Source of the DNA: Myxococcales bacterium
GTDB taxonomy: Bacteria; Myxococcota_A; Polyangia; Haliangiales; J016
Reading direction: 5' to 3'
DNA: 48,828 bases
Assembly: GCA_014238595.1 (NCBI GenBank)
Contig: JABAAV010000003.1
Coordinates: 1-48,828 of the forward strand
The notes below the pieces were generated by a model. That model was not told where the DNA came from. It saw nothing but the letters and a program-made list of their open reading frames with translations, and did not search any database. The translations under genes and the position numbers were made by a program. Each line of letters begins with the position of its first letter. The first letter of the stretch is position 1. Shown one piece after another: positions 1 through 9,207 of the stretch.

Positions 1-1043
1 GCTTGTTTTTTGATAGAGGCCATCATTTTAATTCGGGTAAGGGCACCTTCAATTTCTCGGACACTTCCTGTTATTTTCTCTGAAAGATAGACAATGGCAT
101 CTTCTGTTAACGCTAATGTGTGTTCCTGTGCTTTGCTTTTCAAAATAGCCTTTCGTAATTCAAATTCTGGTGGGGCTATATCTGCGATTAAACCCCAAGA
201 AAAGCGTGTTTGGAGCCGTTTAGTGAGATTTAAGATCTCATGAGGTTTCTTATCTGATGTCAGGACAATTTGTTTTCCTGTGGAATGAAGCTCATTGAAG
301 ACATGGAAAAATTCATCTTGGGTTTGATTTTTTCCTGCAAAAAATTGGATATCATCGAGTAACAAAACATCGCAATTTTTTCGGATACGATTTCTAAACT
401 GCTGCATTGTTTTATTTCGAATTGCATTAATGTAATCAGTAACAAATTGTTCACATGTCATATAGATAACATTCAGATCTGAACAAGATTGAATTTGATG
501 TCCAATGGCATGAAGCAAATGTGTTTTACCTAAACCAACATCACCACAAATAAACAATGGATTGTATTTAGGTTTTTCAGGAATAGCCGCTGCTTTTGAA
601 GCGGCATGAGCAAGTTGATTGGATTGTCCTACAATAAAACGTTCAAAGGTATAATTTTTGTTGAGATCTTTTTTGTTATGATTCAATCCTGTAGCGTTTT
701 TTGTCAATGAATGCGATTGAGAGACAGATTTGATGGCTTGTGACTCATTAGAGATCTCCGAGAGAGTTTCCGAAGACTGAGCCTCTATTTTTTTCTCTTT
801 GAAGATCACCGTATACAGATCTCCTGTTTCTTCTTTGATGAGATCTAATACGTTTTTAAGAAAATTAGATTCAAACCAAAAACGAATATAATCATCAGGT
901 GTTTGTAAATAAATGACATGCTTAACATGATCGATTTCCAGACATTCAATCGGATTAATCCACATGTTGTAATTTTGTGAAGAAATCCGTTTATTTATTT
1001 GTTTAAGTGCTTGGTTCCAAATTGAAATGTGATCGGATTTCAT
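1..1043 (-). CDS. dnaA: Chromosomal replication initiator DnaA (3' part missing)
   Basis: The reverse strand reads open from ATG at 1043 to the window edge (347 codons), so the protein is cut before its DNA-binding domain IV. DnaA is the AAA+ ATPase that binds DnaA boxes and opens oriC. Residues 1-75 are the N-terminal interaction domain (IWNQALKQI), followed by a polar linker to about 130. The AAA+ core has Walker A GDVGLGKT at 167-174, Walker B LLLDD at 227-231, the RLQTRFSWGL motif near 276-285 and sensor-2 SVREIEGAL near 327-335. It diverges from rpmH across an AT-rich gap, the usual arrangement at an origin. Confidence 0.97.
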   Translation of the reverse strand, partial: MKSDHISIWNQALKQINKRISSQNYNMWINPIECLEIDHVKHVIYLQTPDDYIRFWFESNFLKNVLDLIKEETGDLYTVIFKEKKIEAQSSETLSEISNESQAIKSVSQSHSLTKNATGLNHNKKDLNKNYTFERFIVGQSNQLAHAASKAAAIPEKPKYNPLFICGDVGLGKTHLLHAIGHQIQSCSDLNVIYMTCEQFVTDYINAIRNKTMQQFRNRIRKNCDVLLLDDIQFFAGKNQTQDEFFHVFNELHSTGKQIVLTSDKKPHEILNLTKRLQTRFSWGLIADIAPPEFELRKAILKSKAQEHTLALTEDAIVYLSEKITGSVREIEGALTRIKMMASIKKQ

Positions 1044-1071
1044 GGGAACAAACCAATAACAAAAACTGTTT

Positions 1072-1093
1072 GTTGATAACAGGTTGATAACAG
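1072..1093. repeat. Two perfect 11-bp direct repeats upstream of dnaA
   Basis: GTTGATAACAG occurs twice back to back. Each copy contains a near-match to the DnaA box on the reverse strand. A period of 11 bp is close to one helical turn, so bound proteins would sit on the same DNA face. It lies 30-50 bp upstream of the dnaA start, where it could serve oriC or dnaA autoregulation. Confidence 0.6.
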
Positions 1094-1309
1094 ATCGTTA
1101 TTTGTTTTTGATCGGTAAAGTCTTGTAATGTATCGGAAAAAAAAACATATTTTTTATGTGATTTTAAAAAAAATTCTAAAGAAAAAGTTCTAAAAACAAG
1201 CACATGAAAACAAGAGTTTTTTATCGTCTTGATTTTGTTATCGAAAAGACAAATCAATGAAGCTGTCATTTGTATATCTATGTCTTGTATAAGTTAGCTC
1301 AGTGTTCGG

Positions 1310-1342
1310 TGTGCAAATCCTTACAGAATAAGGATTTGCACA
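1310..1342. other. Perfect inverted repeat (14-bp arms, 5-nt loop) in the origin gap
   Basis: The arms TGTGCAAATCCTTA and TAAGGATTTGCACA are exact reverse complements around CAGAA. No T-run of terminator length follows on either strand, and no gene ends here, so a terminator is unlikely. The outer end of each arm (TTTGCACA / TGTGCAAA) resembles a relaxed DnaA box. It may be a protein-binding or cruciform element of the origin. Confidence 0.55.
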
Positions 1343-1376
1343 AAAACATTGATAGCAATATTAAAAAAAAGATATC

Positions 1377-1405
1377 TTGACATCTCAGGAGTGATCAAGT
1401 ATCCA
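1377..1405 (+). promoter_or_regulatory. Possible sigma-70-type promoter for rpmH-rnpA
   Basis: A perfect -35 hexamer TTGACA (1377-1382) is followed after 17 bp by TATCCA (1400-1405), a partial match to TATAAT. The rpmH start lies 37 bp beyond the -10. The strong -35 and correct spacing support it; the weak -10 keeps it tentative. Confidence 0.45.
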
Positions 1406-1441
1406 CCAGCTCTATTGATCGTGATCATGTTGTAAAACGCC

Positions 1442-1591
1442 ATGAAAAGAACATATCAACCACATAATAAAAGCCGAAAACGAACCCATGGGTTCCGAAG
1501 TCGTATGAAAACGCATGCAGGTCGACTCGTCATTAAAAACCGTCGGGCAAAAGGGCGAAAACGGATTTCAGTTACAGTTTCTGGAAAGTAG
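1442..1591 (+). CDS. rpmH: Ribosomal protein bL34
   Basis: This 49-residue, highly basic protein is bL34 of the large ribosomal subunit. It starts MKRTYQPHNKSRKRTHGFR and ends in the usual Arg/Lys-rich tail (NRRAKGRKRISV). Length and motif match the family (44-50 residues). It lies 9 bp before rnpA, the near-universal pairing next to the origin. No clear Shine-Dalgarno sequence is visible before the ATG. Confidence 0.97.
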   Translation: MKRTYQPHNKSRKRTHGFRSRMKTHAGRLVIKNRRAKGRKRISVTVSGK

Positions 1592-1600
1592 TTTTTCTCA

Positions 1601-1939
1601 ATGTTTTCTAAGCGCGATCGTTTGCGTCGTCGGCAGGATTTTGTTGCATTAAGTCAATCGAGTCGTTCTGTTCATTTGTCCCATTTCATTGTATTGATGG
1701 GTAAAATCAGTGACAAACCAGGGCGTTTCGGTGTTACCGTAAGCAAACGTGTTGGCAATTCAGTGGTTCGTAATCGTGTCAAACGCTTCATTCGAGAATA
1801 CATACGTCTGTATTTATTACCGCAAAATATTTGTCGTGACGTTATCATCATTGCAAAGCCTAATGCGCGCTCTTTGAACGGCTTTTCGGAAACATTAGAT
1901 GTGTTCATGTCAAAAATGATTGTTTGGAATCAATCTTAG
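1601..1939 (+). CDS. rnpA: Ribonuclease P protein component
   Basis: RnpA is the protein cofactor of RNase P, which matures tRNA 5' ends together with the catalytic RNA. At 112 residues it has the expected size. It carries the RNR signature SKRVGNSVVRNRVKRFIREY at roughly residues 49-68. It follows rpmH by 9 bp, and its stop codon directly abuts the yidD start, so the genes are probably co-transcribed. The gene for the RNA subunit is not in this window. Confidence 0.95.
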   Translation: MFSKRDRLRRRQDFVALSQSSRSVHLSHFIVLMGKISDKPGRFGVTVSKRVGNSVVRNRVKRFIREYIRLYLLPQNICRDVIIIAKPNARSLNGFSETLDVFMSKMIVWNQS

Positions 1940-2194
1940 ATGTTGTACATGAAGAACCTGTTGATTGGTGTGATTCGTATGTATCAACGATACCTATCAC
2001 CACTTAAGCGCAAACCTACATGTAAATATGTTCCCTCTTGTTCCCAATATGCCGTTGATGCCATTGCTCATTACGGTGTGTTTATGGGATTGTTTAAATC
2101 ATGTTGGCGTTTATTGCGATGTCAACCGTTTGGTTCCGGTGGCTATGATCCTGCCGTCTCACCGCCTTCATTAGTCAAAAAAGACACGCGATAA
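1940..2194 (+). CDS. yidD: Membrane protein insertion efficiency factor YidD
   Basis: This 84-residue protein matches the YidD family, which assists YidC/Sec-dependent insertion of inner-membrane proteins. The family cysteines and aromatics are present in CKYVPSCSQYAVDAI and in the later CWRLLRCQPFGSGGYDP. The ATG begins immediately after the rnpA stop, and yidC follows 4 bp after its end. This is the standard rnpA-yidD-yidC block. ATG codon 4 is an alternative start. Confidence 0.95.
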   Translation: MLYMKNLLIGVIRMYQRYLSPLKRKPTCKYVPSCSQYAVDAIAHYGVFMGLFKSCWRLLRCQPFGSGGYDPAVSPPSLVKKDTR

Positions 2195-2198
2195 ATCG

Positions 2199-3848
2199 AT
2201 GGAAAACCAAGGAAAAAGACTCATTCTTGCGATGGGGTTATCGTTTGTTTTGATGGCTGTTTGGCAATGGTTGTTTCCTCCACCGATGCCTCCATTACCA
2301 ACAGAAACACAGCAAGAAACAGTGGTTCCTTCGCAGGCCGTTGCAAAGCCAACAACTGGAGCCGCGCTTCATGATGAACCCACTAAAGTACGTCCCAAAG
2401 AAGAAACAGTAGCCTTTGCGTTTGATGATATTCATGTAGAAATGTCTACTTATGGTGCGACATTGGTCTCTTGGGAACTTCAAGAAAAAAAATCCGCCAC
2501 AGAACATCGTAATTTTGTGGCTAAAACCGCCAAAGAAACCCAAAGACCACTGCTTTTATCTGTTCGAGAAGCCAATGATGATGATGCGCCATTGTTATCT
2601 CAAGAAAGTACATGGACCATCATTGATAAGCAGGCAAGAGCCATTACATTTGAAAACAAATCTGATCAGTTGAAAATTACAAAACAGATTACGTTCATTC
2701 CAGAATCTTTTTTAGCAAAAGTTAACGTCAATGTTGCGTTGTCACCGCAGGTTACAGGTAAGAAGGCTGTTACCTTGGGCATGAGTCTGTTTGAAAAGAT
2801 CGATCCAACCATTGCCGATGATGCGAGCTTATTTGCACCACCACCACTGGCCTGGCGGGCTATTTGTTCCCTTGACGGTGAATTACAAGAATCAGAAGAA
2901 ACAACACAAACTCATGTTGGCGCTGTAAAATGGGCTGGGTTCAATCACAATTATTTTCTATCAGCCATCATTCCGGAGCGACTACCACGGCTTGAGTGTG
3001 ATGCTAAACCCGTCATGGAATACAGCCGACCTGCAGAAAACGGCATGACTGAAATGCGGTTGTCCTACCCTACAATCATTCTTAAACCAGGTGATCCGTC
3101 ATATGAACGTGCGTTTTATGTGTTTTTAGGGCCTAAATATATTGAAACACTGGAATCTATCGCAACTGTCATTGATCAAACTGGAAAAACCAATCCACAA
3201 TTAGAAGAATCGGTTGAGTTAGGTTGGTTTGCTTTTATTGCACGGCCTCTACTCTGGCTGCTTATTCAGTTTGAATTAGTCGTAGGCAATTGGGGTGTGG
3301 CCATTATCATGCTGACGATTGTTGTGATGCTGTTGACCTTGCCATGGCAAAACAAAGCAATGCGTTCCATGCGTGCTATGTCTAAATTGCGTCCTAAAAT
3401 TGAAGAAATTCAGAAAAAATACACAGATGATAAGCAACGACAACAGACTGAAATTATGGGTCTATATAAAAATCATGGGATTAATCCATTGGCGGGATGT
3501 TTGCCTATGTTTTTGCAAATGCCTATTTGGTTTGCGTTGTATCGTGCGTTGAGTGTTGCTGCCGAGCTTCATCACTCGCCATTTATTCCAGGATGGCTCG
3601 ATGACATGACAGCAACAGATCCCTACTATGTTTTGCCTGTTTTATTGACGATGGTTATGTTTTTACAGGCAAAAATGATGCCTACTACGGTAGAATCTGC
3701 TCAACAAAAGATTATGATCTATGGTATGCCACTAATGTTTGGCGCATTTTCCTTTGTATTTCCAAGTGGTCTAACGCTTTATATTTTTACCAACACGTTA
3801 CTGCGTGGGATTCATCAGTGGTGGCGTAATAATCACGAAGATGCTTAA
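2199..3848 (+). CDS. yidC: Membrane protein insertase YidC
   Basis: YidC inserts and folds inner-membrane proteins with or without SecYEG. The 549 residues include an N-terminal membrane helix (about 6-27), a large periplasmic beta domain (about 60-335) and the conserved C-terminal insertase bundle starting near WFAFIARPLLWLL. The cytoplasmic helical hairpin MRSMRAMSKLRPKIEEIQKK and the loop MGLYKNHGINPLAGCLPM are characteristic. The long periplasmic domain is typical of Gram-negative YidC and implies an outer-membrane organism. Confidence 0.97.
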   Translation: MENQGKRLILAMGLSFVLMAVWQWLFPPPMPPLPTETQQETVVPSQAVAKPTTGAALHDEPTKVRPKEETVAFAFDDIHVEMSTYGATLVSWELQEKKSATEHRNFVAKTAKETQRPLLLSVREANDDDAPLLSQESTWTIIDKQARAITFENKSDQLKITKQITFIPESFLAKVNVNVALSPQVTGKKAVTLGMSLFEKIDPTIADDASLFAPPPLAWRAICSLDGELQESEETTQTHVGAVKWAGFNHNYFLSAIIPERLPRLECDAKPVMEYSRPAENGMTEMRLSYPTIILKPGDPSYERAFYVFLGPKYIETLESIATVIDQTGKTNPQLEESVELGWFAFIARPLLWLLIQFELVVGNWGVAIIMLTIVVMLLTLPWQNKAMRSMRAMSKLRPKIEEIQKKYTDDKQRQQTEIMGLYKNHGINPLAGCLPMFLQMPIWFALYRALSVAAELHHSPFIPGWLDDMTATDPYYVLPVLLTMVMFLQAKMMPTTVESAQQKIMIYGMPLMFGAFSFVFPSGLTLYIFTNTLLRGIHQWWRNNHEDA

Positions 3849-3881
3849 CTAACCAACAATCAACATTAACCTAGGAAAACT

Positions 3882-4439
3882 ATGATGAGTGATACAATTC
3901 AAAAACCAGATTCAGCAAAAGATTTACTTGCTGCTATTTTAGAACGGATGGGCATTGAGGCCACTATTAATGAATCACAAGACGATGAAAGCATTATGCT
4001 TCAAATCGACTGCAGTGAACCTGAGCGGATTACAGGTTCTTATGGACAAGTGCTTGATGCATTACAACATCTTATTGGTAAGATTTGGTTTCGTCATCAA
4101 CGCGAACAAGCAGGTACGGACGATCAGAATGAATGGGAAGGACCACGCTGGATACGTATTGATGCGAATGGATACCGAGAAAAGAAACGAGAAGCTCTTG
4201 AAACATTGGCAGGCGATATGGCAGAAAAAGCCTCTTCAGAAAATGATACGGTAGCTCTTGAGCCTATGAAATCATATGAACGTCGTATTATTCACAGCAT
4301 ACTTGCCGAAGATTCTCGTGTAGAAACAAAAAGTCATGGACGAGGCGCGAAGCGACATGTTTTAATCATGCCAGTGTCGGAAAGCAGCAGTGCTGTTCAT
4401 TCAGAAAACAACGGTGAAGACATTTCCACAGAACTCTAA
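3882..4439 (+). CDS. jag: KH/R3H RNA-binding protein Jag (KhpB)
   Basis: This 185-residue protein combines a KH-like RNA-binding domain (about 10-75) with an R3H domain (about 85-165). The R3H signature is seen in IDANGYREKKREALETLA and the later PMKSYERRIIHSIL with SHGRGAKRHVLIMP. Jag/KhpB binds RNA and in other bacteria affects division and envelope growth. It sits between yidC and mnmE as in many genomes. Its 3' end overlaps the mnmE frame, suggesting translational coupling. Confidence 0.93.
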   Translation: MMSDTIQKPDSAKDLLAAILERMGIEATINESQDDESIMLQIDCSEPERITGSYGQVLDALQHLIGKIWFRHQREQAGTDDQNEWEGPRWIRIDANGYREKKREALETLAGDMAEKASSENDTVALEPMKSYERRIIHSILAEDSRVETKSHGRGAKRHVLIMPVSESSSAVHSENNGEDISTEL

Positions 4440-5799
4440 TAGACCAACGATTGCAGCTATTGCTACTGCGGCAGGACAAGGTGCCGTAGGTATTGTCCGC
4501 ATCAGTGGATCATTAGCGATCTCAATTCTTGCGCGGATCACACATCGATCGGAGCAATTGTTTCAAGATCGTGTCATGACATGTTGTAAGATTGTTGATG
4601 CACAAAACGTACTTGTTGATGAAGCACTTGTTGTGGTGATGCGCGCTCCACGTTCATACACGGGTGAAGATGTTATAGAAATTCATGGGCATGGTGGTCA
4701 TTACAATACAGGTCGATTACTTAGAGTGGTGATTGAGCAAGGTGCAACATTGGCAGAAGCCGGTGAATTTACCATGCGTGCTTTTTTAGCGGGCAAACTT
4801 AACCTTGTTGAAGTTGAAGCTATTGCTGACATTATTAATGCTAGTAGTGAACGTGCTTTGCGATTGGCACAAACACAACAAGGCGGTGCGCTTGTTGCCG
4901 CTTTTTTAGCGATACAAAAAGAAGTGATATCGATGCTTGCTACGATTGAAGCCAACATTGATTTTCCTGAAGAAGGCTTGGAAGAAATGCCAAGACAAAC
5001 ATTGTCTGATGGATTAATGGCTGTTGCACATCAAGCGACATGTTTGGCTGAAACGTTTTCATTAGGTAAGCTTTTAACATCAGGGGTTTCTGTTGCATTG
5101 GTTGGTGCGGTCAATGCAGGGAAATCAAGTTTATTTAATGCGTTGATCGGTGAGCAGCGGTGTTTAGTGACTCATGATCCAGGTACAACCAGAGATTTTA
5201 TTGAAGCAACAGTGGTCTGGGATGGAATTAATATTACATTGATTGATACGGCAGGAACCAGAGATAAAGATCTCTCTGAGAGTCTTGATGATGCAGAGCG
5301 TCAAGGGATTGTCCGCAGTACACAGCGTGCATCAAAGGCAGATTTGCGGTTAGTTGTTCGGGTCGATGGTCAAGAATTTGAGCCATCGTCAATGGATCGC
5401 TCTGATGAACTATGGGTGCAGAGTAAATGTGATCATGACAAAGAAATGATCAATGATCATCACACTCAAGGTGAGAAGCAAAACAGCTTGGTTCGAACCT
5501 CTGTCAAAACAGGTGTGGGTTTGGATGAATTACGACAGGCTATATTGACCCACATTCAAAGCAGAGTCTCTGAAGGTGATGATGGATTTGTGATTACTCA
5601 AGAGCGTCAACGTGATGGATTGGAAAAAACAGCCGCACTGCTTCGTTGTGCTGCCGAAGGTGTTGAGACATCTCAACCATGGGAAATTGTTGCGATTGAC
5701 ATGAAGGATGCAGCAGAAACATTGGCCGCTTTATTAGGTGAGCGATTGGATGATGCTGTGTTGGATGCGGTGTTTGCACAGTTTTGTATTGGTAAATAA
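4390..5799 (+). CDS. mnmE: tRNA modification GTPase MnmE
   Basis: MnmE, with MnmG, makes the 5-carboxymethylaminomethyl modification at U34 of certain tRNAs. The N-terminal folate-binding domain starts at IAAIATAAGQGAVGIVRISG. The G domain has P-loop GAVNAGKSS, the K-loop GTTRD and DTAGTR; the NKxD position reads SKCD. The protein ends in the catalytic CIGK. The longest frame uses GTG at 4390, with GGAAA just upstream; GTG at 4414 would give a more usual short N-terminus. The overlap with jag is 50 bp for the first and 26 bp for the second. Confidence 0.95.
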   Translation: MLFIQKTTVKTFPQNSNRPTIAAIATAAGQGAVGIVRISGSLAISILARITHRSEQLFQDRVMTCCKIVDAQNVLVDEALVVVMRAPRSYTGEDVIEIHGHGGHYNTGRLLRVVIEQGATLAEAGEFTMRAFLAGKLNLVEVEAIADIINASSERALRLAQTQQGGALVAAFLAIQKEVISMLATIEANIDFPEEGLEEMPRQTLSDGLMAVAHQATCLAETFSLGKLLTSGVSVALVGAVNAGKSSLFNALIGEQRCLVTHDPGTTRDFIEATVVWDGINITLIDTAGTRDKDLSESLDDAERQGIVRSTQRASKADLRLVVRVDGQEFEPSSMDRSDELWVQSKCDHDKEMINDHHTQGEKQNSLVRTSVKTGVGLDELRQAILTHIQSRVSEGDDGFVITQERQRDGLEKTAALLRCAAEGVETSQPWEIVAIDMKDAAETLAALLGERLDDAVLDAVFAQFCIGK

Positions 5800-5824
5800 A
5801 TCTTCGCAAGGGTGATCATTAAAC

Positions 5825-6997
5825 ATGGACAGAGATCTTTGGCAGGATGAATTAACATCGTTCGATGACATAGGACGTTTGCGAACACTTAGAATGCTTG
5901 GTGCAGCGCAAGGGACAACGGTTACGATTGATGGGCGATCATTAATTAACATGTCGTCTAATGATTATTTGGGCATGACATCTTGTGTCGATCTTCGCAA
6001 TGCCGCAAGCAAAGCGTCTCTGTTATCGGGGACGGGATCGGGATCTTCTCGATTAATTGCAGGAACACTTTTGTGTCATGAGCAACTAGAGCAAGCACTT
6101 GCAGATTATTATGGCTATGACAAAGCGTTGATTTTTAACTCAGGGTATCAGGCTAATCTCGGGATCTTATCCTCATTGTTTGGTCAAGAGGATGTCATTT
6201 ATTCTGATGCATTCAATCATGCAAGCATTATTGATGGAGCACGGTTGAGTTACGCTGATGTTAAGATCTTCCCACATAACGATATGGAGGCATTAGAAGC
6301 ACTGCTTGCCGAGACACGATCACAGTACCGCCATGGCGTTATTGTCACCGAAGCATTATTTTCTATGGATGGTGATTATGCGCAGCTTTCTAAGATAGCT
6401 GCACTTGCTAAGCAGTATGATCTGTTGTTGATGGTTGATGAGGCACATAGCACAGGGGTTATCGGTGATGGCGGTCGTGGTTTGTCTGCATTGCACTCGG
6501 TGGTTCCTGATATTTATATGGGAACGATGGGCAAAGCCTTTGGTAGTTTTGGTGCATTTGTTCTTGGTCGCGTGTCAATGATTGATCTATTGATTAATAA
6601 AGCACGCAGCTTTGTCTTTACGACAGCATTGCCCCCACCCGTGATTGAAGCAAGTGGCGCGGCATTGAAGATTATTGGGAATACCGACGGTGAACAACGG
6701 CGATCTAAACTTGTGCGATTGGTCAAACATTTTGTTTCAGGGTTGCATGAGCTTTATCCAGAGAGACATTATGACAACCATTCGTCACATATTATTCCGT
6801 TGATTTTTGGTGAGGACAAAAAAACAATGTCGGCGACCACGATGTTATTGGAGCATGGTTATTATGTTCAAGGTATTCGACCACCCACGGTTCCAGAGCA
6901 TACCAGCCGATTACGCTTTAGTTTAAATGCAGAGCATACCGAGCAAGATATTAATAACTTATTGAAGTTATTAGATAAATTAAGGAAAAACTCATGA
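5825..6997 (+). CDS. bioF: 8-amino-7-oxononanoate synthase
   Basis: BioF is a PLP enzyme condensing pimeloyl-thioester with L-alanine in biotin synthesis. The 390 residues match the alpha-oxoamine synthase family: FNSGYQANLG (105-114), the VDEAHSTG motif (about 204-211) and the PLP lysine K237 in TMGKAFGSFGAF. Pimeloyl specificity rather than glycine-acetyl transfer is inferred from adjacency to bioA and bioD. It overlaps bioA by 4 bp (ATGA). No bioB or bioC lies in the window. Confidence 0.93.
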   Translation: MDRDLWQDELTSFDDIGRLRTLRMLGAAQGTTVTIDGRSLINMSSNDYLGMTSCVDLRNAASKASLLSGTGSGSSRLIAGTLLCHEQLEQALADYYGYDKALIFNSGYQANLGILSSLFGQEDVIYSDAFNHASIIDGARLSYADVKIFPHNDMEALEALLAETRSQYRHGVIVTEALFSMDGDYAQLSKIAALAKQYDLLLMVDEAHSTGVIGDGGRGLSALHSVVPDIYMGTMGKAFGSFGAFVLGRVSMIDLLINKARSFVFTTALPPPVIEASGAALKIIGNTDGEQRRSKLVRLVKHFVSGLHELYPERHYDNHSSHIIPLIFGEDKKTMSATTMLLEHGYYVQGIRPPTVPEHTSRLRFSLNAEHTEQDINNLLKLLDKLRKNS

Positions 6998-8391
6998 AAA
7001 TAAACGAGAAACAAACCGAAGCCGCTAAGCGTCAATCTACCGAATCGATGTGGTCGTCACTGGATAAATCATTTGTTTGGCATCCCTTCACTCAAATGGA
7101 GCAATGGAATCAATCCAATTCACTGGTTATTGAATCTGGGGAAGGAAATTATCTCTTTGATACGGAAGGGAATCGTTATTTTGATGGTATTTCATCCTTG
7201 TGGACCAATGTTCATGGACATAATCACCCTAAAATTAATCAAGCCATTATCAATCAGGCTGAACAAATAGCACATTGTACATTATTGGGTTTGGCCAGCC
7301 CACCGTCTATTGCGTTAGCACAACGATTAGTTGACATAACACCGACGGGATTATCCAAAGTGTTTTACTCAGATTCAGGGAGTTCTGCTGTAGAAATTGC
7401 AATCAAAATGGCATTTCAATATTGGAAAAACAGAGGACAGACTCAGAAAACGAAATTTGTTTCGTTAAAAAATGCTTATCATGGCGATACACTTGGTGCT
7501 GTTTCGGTTGGTGGTATTGATTTGTTCCATGAAGTGTTCTCTCCCCTATTGTTTTCGGGGTTTTCAGTGACACCACCATATTTATATCGTGATCCATTGG
7601 GTGGAACAGAACAAGAGTGTTGTAACCGAGCGGTTTTAGAACTGCATGAATTACTTGAGACCAATCATCAATCCATTGCAGCCATGATTGTTGAACCTTT
7701 GGTACAGGGTGCTGCTGGTATGTTGACTTATGCCTCGGATTATCTGCGTAAAGTGTCTGAATTGTGTAAAGAATTTGAGGTGTTGCTGATTGTTGATGAA
7801 GTGGCAACTGGTTTTGGGCGCACTGGAACCATGTTTGCCTGTGAACATGAGAAAATTCATCCTGATCTTGTTTGTCTTGCCAAAGGAATTACTGGTGGTT
7901 ACTTGCCACTAGCTGCAACGTTAGTCACTGATGAGATCTATGCCATGTTTTTGGCAGATCCTTCTGAAGATAAGCAATTTTTTCATGGTCATACCTATAC
8001 AGGAAATGCATTGGCCGCTGCCGCTGCCTTAGCATCCATTCAAATATTTGAAGATGATGATGTGATCACAAATCTTGCACCAAAAATCCAATTAATCGAC
8101 AAAGAATTGACGGAAAAAATTAAACCGTTATCTTTTGTGGGTGATATTCGTCAGTGTGGCATGATGGTTGGCATTGAATTGGTTCGTGACAAAGAAAAAG
8201 CCATCTCATTTGCCTGTGATGAACTCATTGGTGCACAAGTCTGTCACAAAGCACGTGATTATGGTGTCATTTTACGACCTTTGGGTGATGTTATTGTGTT
8301 GATGCCACCATTGTCTTCTACAAAAGATGAATTGGTGTCTTTGATCGACACGGTTGCTTCTTCCATCCTTGATATTACAGGATCGATGTAA
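6994..8391 (+). CDS. bioA: Adenosylmethionine-8-amino-7-oxononanoate aminotransferase
   Basis: BioA converts 8-amino-7-oxononanoate to 7,8-diaminononanoate, unusually taking the amino group from S-adenosylmethionine. The BioA-specific WHPFTQM motif is at 29-35. DEVATGFGRTG is at 268-278 and the PLP lysine is K297 in LAKGITGGYLPL. At 465 residues it is slightly longer than usual because of about 20 extra N-terminal residues. Its start overlaps the bioF stop, so translation is probably coupled. Confidence 0.95.
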   Translation: MKINEKQTEAAKRQSTESMWSSLDKSFVWHPFTQMEQWNQSNSLVIESGEGNYLFDTEGNRYFDGISSLWTNVHGHNHPKINQAIINQAEQIAHCTLLGLASPPSIALAQRLVDITPTGLSKVFYSDSGSSAVEIAIKMAFQYWKNRGQTQKTKFVSLKNAYHGDTLGAVSVGGIDLFHEVFSPLLFSGFSVTPPYLYRDPLGGTEQECCNRAVLELHELLETNHQSIAAMIVEPLVQGAAGMLTYASDYLRKVSELCKEFEVLLIVDEVATGFGRTGTMFACEHEKIHPDLVCLAKGITGGYLPLAATLVTDEIYAMFLADPSEDKQFFHGHTYTGNALAAAAALASIQIFEDDDVITNLAPKIQLIDKELTEKIKPLSFVGDIRQCGMMVGIELVRDKEKAISFACDELIGAQVCHKARDYGVILRPLGDVIVLMPPLSSTKDELVSLIDTVASSILDITGSM

Positions 8392-8464
8392 CTATTTTTG
8401 ATATTAAAAGATTAATGAATGAGGATGAATCAAGACTGTAAGACCCTTGACGAATCCTCTTGTG

Positions 8465-9175
8465 ATGCTTAATCTCAGTTTTGTGTCAAAACGTTGGTTC
8501 ATTACAGGTACAGATACAGGTGTCGGTAAAACGACCATCTGCTGTGCATTATTGTTGGCTGCTGCTAAACGAGGGTTGAGCACGGCTGTGAGTAAACCTG
8601 TGGAAACAGGTTGTTTAAAAAAACAAGATCGATTAGTTCCAGAAGATGCCTATCTCTTACAGCGGAATTCTACGATTGATCTACCGTTAGATCTTATCTC
8701 TCCGTATCAATATGAGCCAGCATGTTCACCTTATCAAGCCGCAGTGGATTCCAGTTGCTCTCTTGTGACTAAGCCGATCGTTCTTCGAAGCCTTCAAGAG
8801 ATTGAGACACACAACCCTGATTTTTTATTAATTGAAGGTGCTGGTGGTCTTTTAGCTCCGCTTAATGCACAAGATACTATTCTCGATATGATTGCATGGA
8901 CCAAAGCCCCGTTATTAATTGTAATCCCTAATCGATTAGGTACGATTAGTCATACCTTGTTGACCATCAAATACGCGCAATCTGAAAGCATTGATGTTCA
9001 GGGATTAATATTGTCAAATGCTGAAGAAACGACAGAAGGTTCAACCTTAAGAAATCAAGCACAAATAGAAATGTTTACGGATGTGCCTGTTTTGGGGCAT
9101 ATGCCTTATTTAAAGAACCCAGAAGATGGTGAATCTTCTGCCGAATCCATTTTATCGACATTGTTGATGGAATAA
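8465..9175 (+). CDS. bioD: Dethiobiotin synthetase
   Basis: BioD closes the ureido ring of dethiobiotin from diaminononanoate, CO2 and ATP. The N-terminus carries the family P-loop GTDTGVGKT (residues 15-23 from this start). A later IEGAGGLLAPL segment is the conserved acidic/Gly stretch. The reading frame is open from TTG at 8447; I prefer ATG at 8465 because the family starts shortly before the P-loop, and GTG at 8483 is also possible. No start has a clear ribosome binding site. It lies about 70 bp after bioA. Confidence 0.92.
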   Translation: MLNLSFVSKRWFITGTDTGVGKTTICCALLLAAAKRGLSTAVSKPVETGCLKKQDRLVPEDAYLLQRNSTIDLPLDLISPYQYEPACSPYQAAVDSSCSLVTKPIVLRSLQEIETHNPDFLLIEGAGGLLAPLNAQDTILDMIAWTKAPLLIVIPNRLGTISHTLLTIKYAQSESIDVQGLILSNAEETTEGSTLRNQAQIEMFTDVPVLGHMPYLKNPEDGESSAESILSTLLME

Positions 9176-9207
9176 TCAGTAAACTTCAACCTGTTTTCTT
9201 GAATCAT

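Larger units (their letters stand above)
1044..1441. other. Candidate oriC: AT-rich gap between dnaA and rpmH
   Basis: This 398-bp gap holds no convincing gene. Next to dnaA lie two direct repeats matching the DnaA box TTATCCACA (reverse strand TTATCAACA) except at one position. A very AT-rich stretch at about 1135-1200, with runs of A and T, could be a duplex-unwinding element. A strong palindrome lies at 1310-1342 and an rpmH promoter-like pair at 1377-1405. Coding direction flips here (dnaA leftward, rpmH to rsmA rightward), as expected at an origin. No perfect DnaA box was found, so the assignment rests on context and composition. Confidence 0.6.

Noticed and set aside
1310..1342. The origin palindrome as a transcription terminator.
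   Set aside because: No gene ends toward it and no T-run follows on either strand.
7403..7807. A 134-codon open frame on the minus strand within bioA.
   Set aside because: It is fully inside a strongly conserved gene on the other strand and has no recognisable domain; it is a shadow frame.
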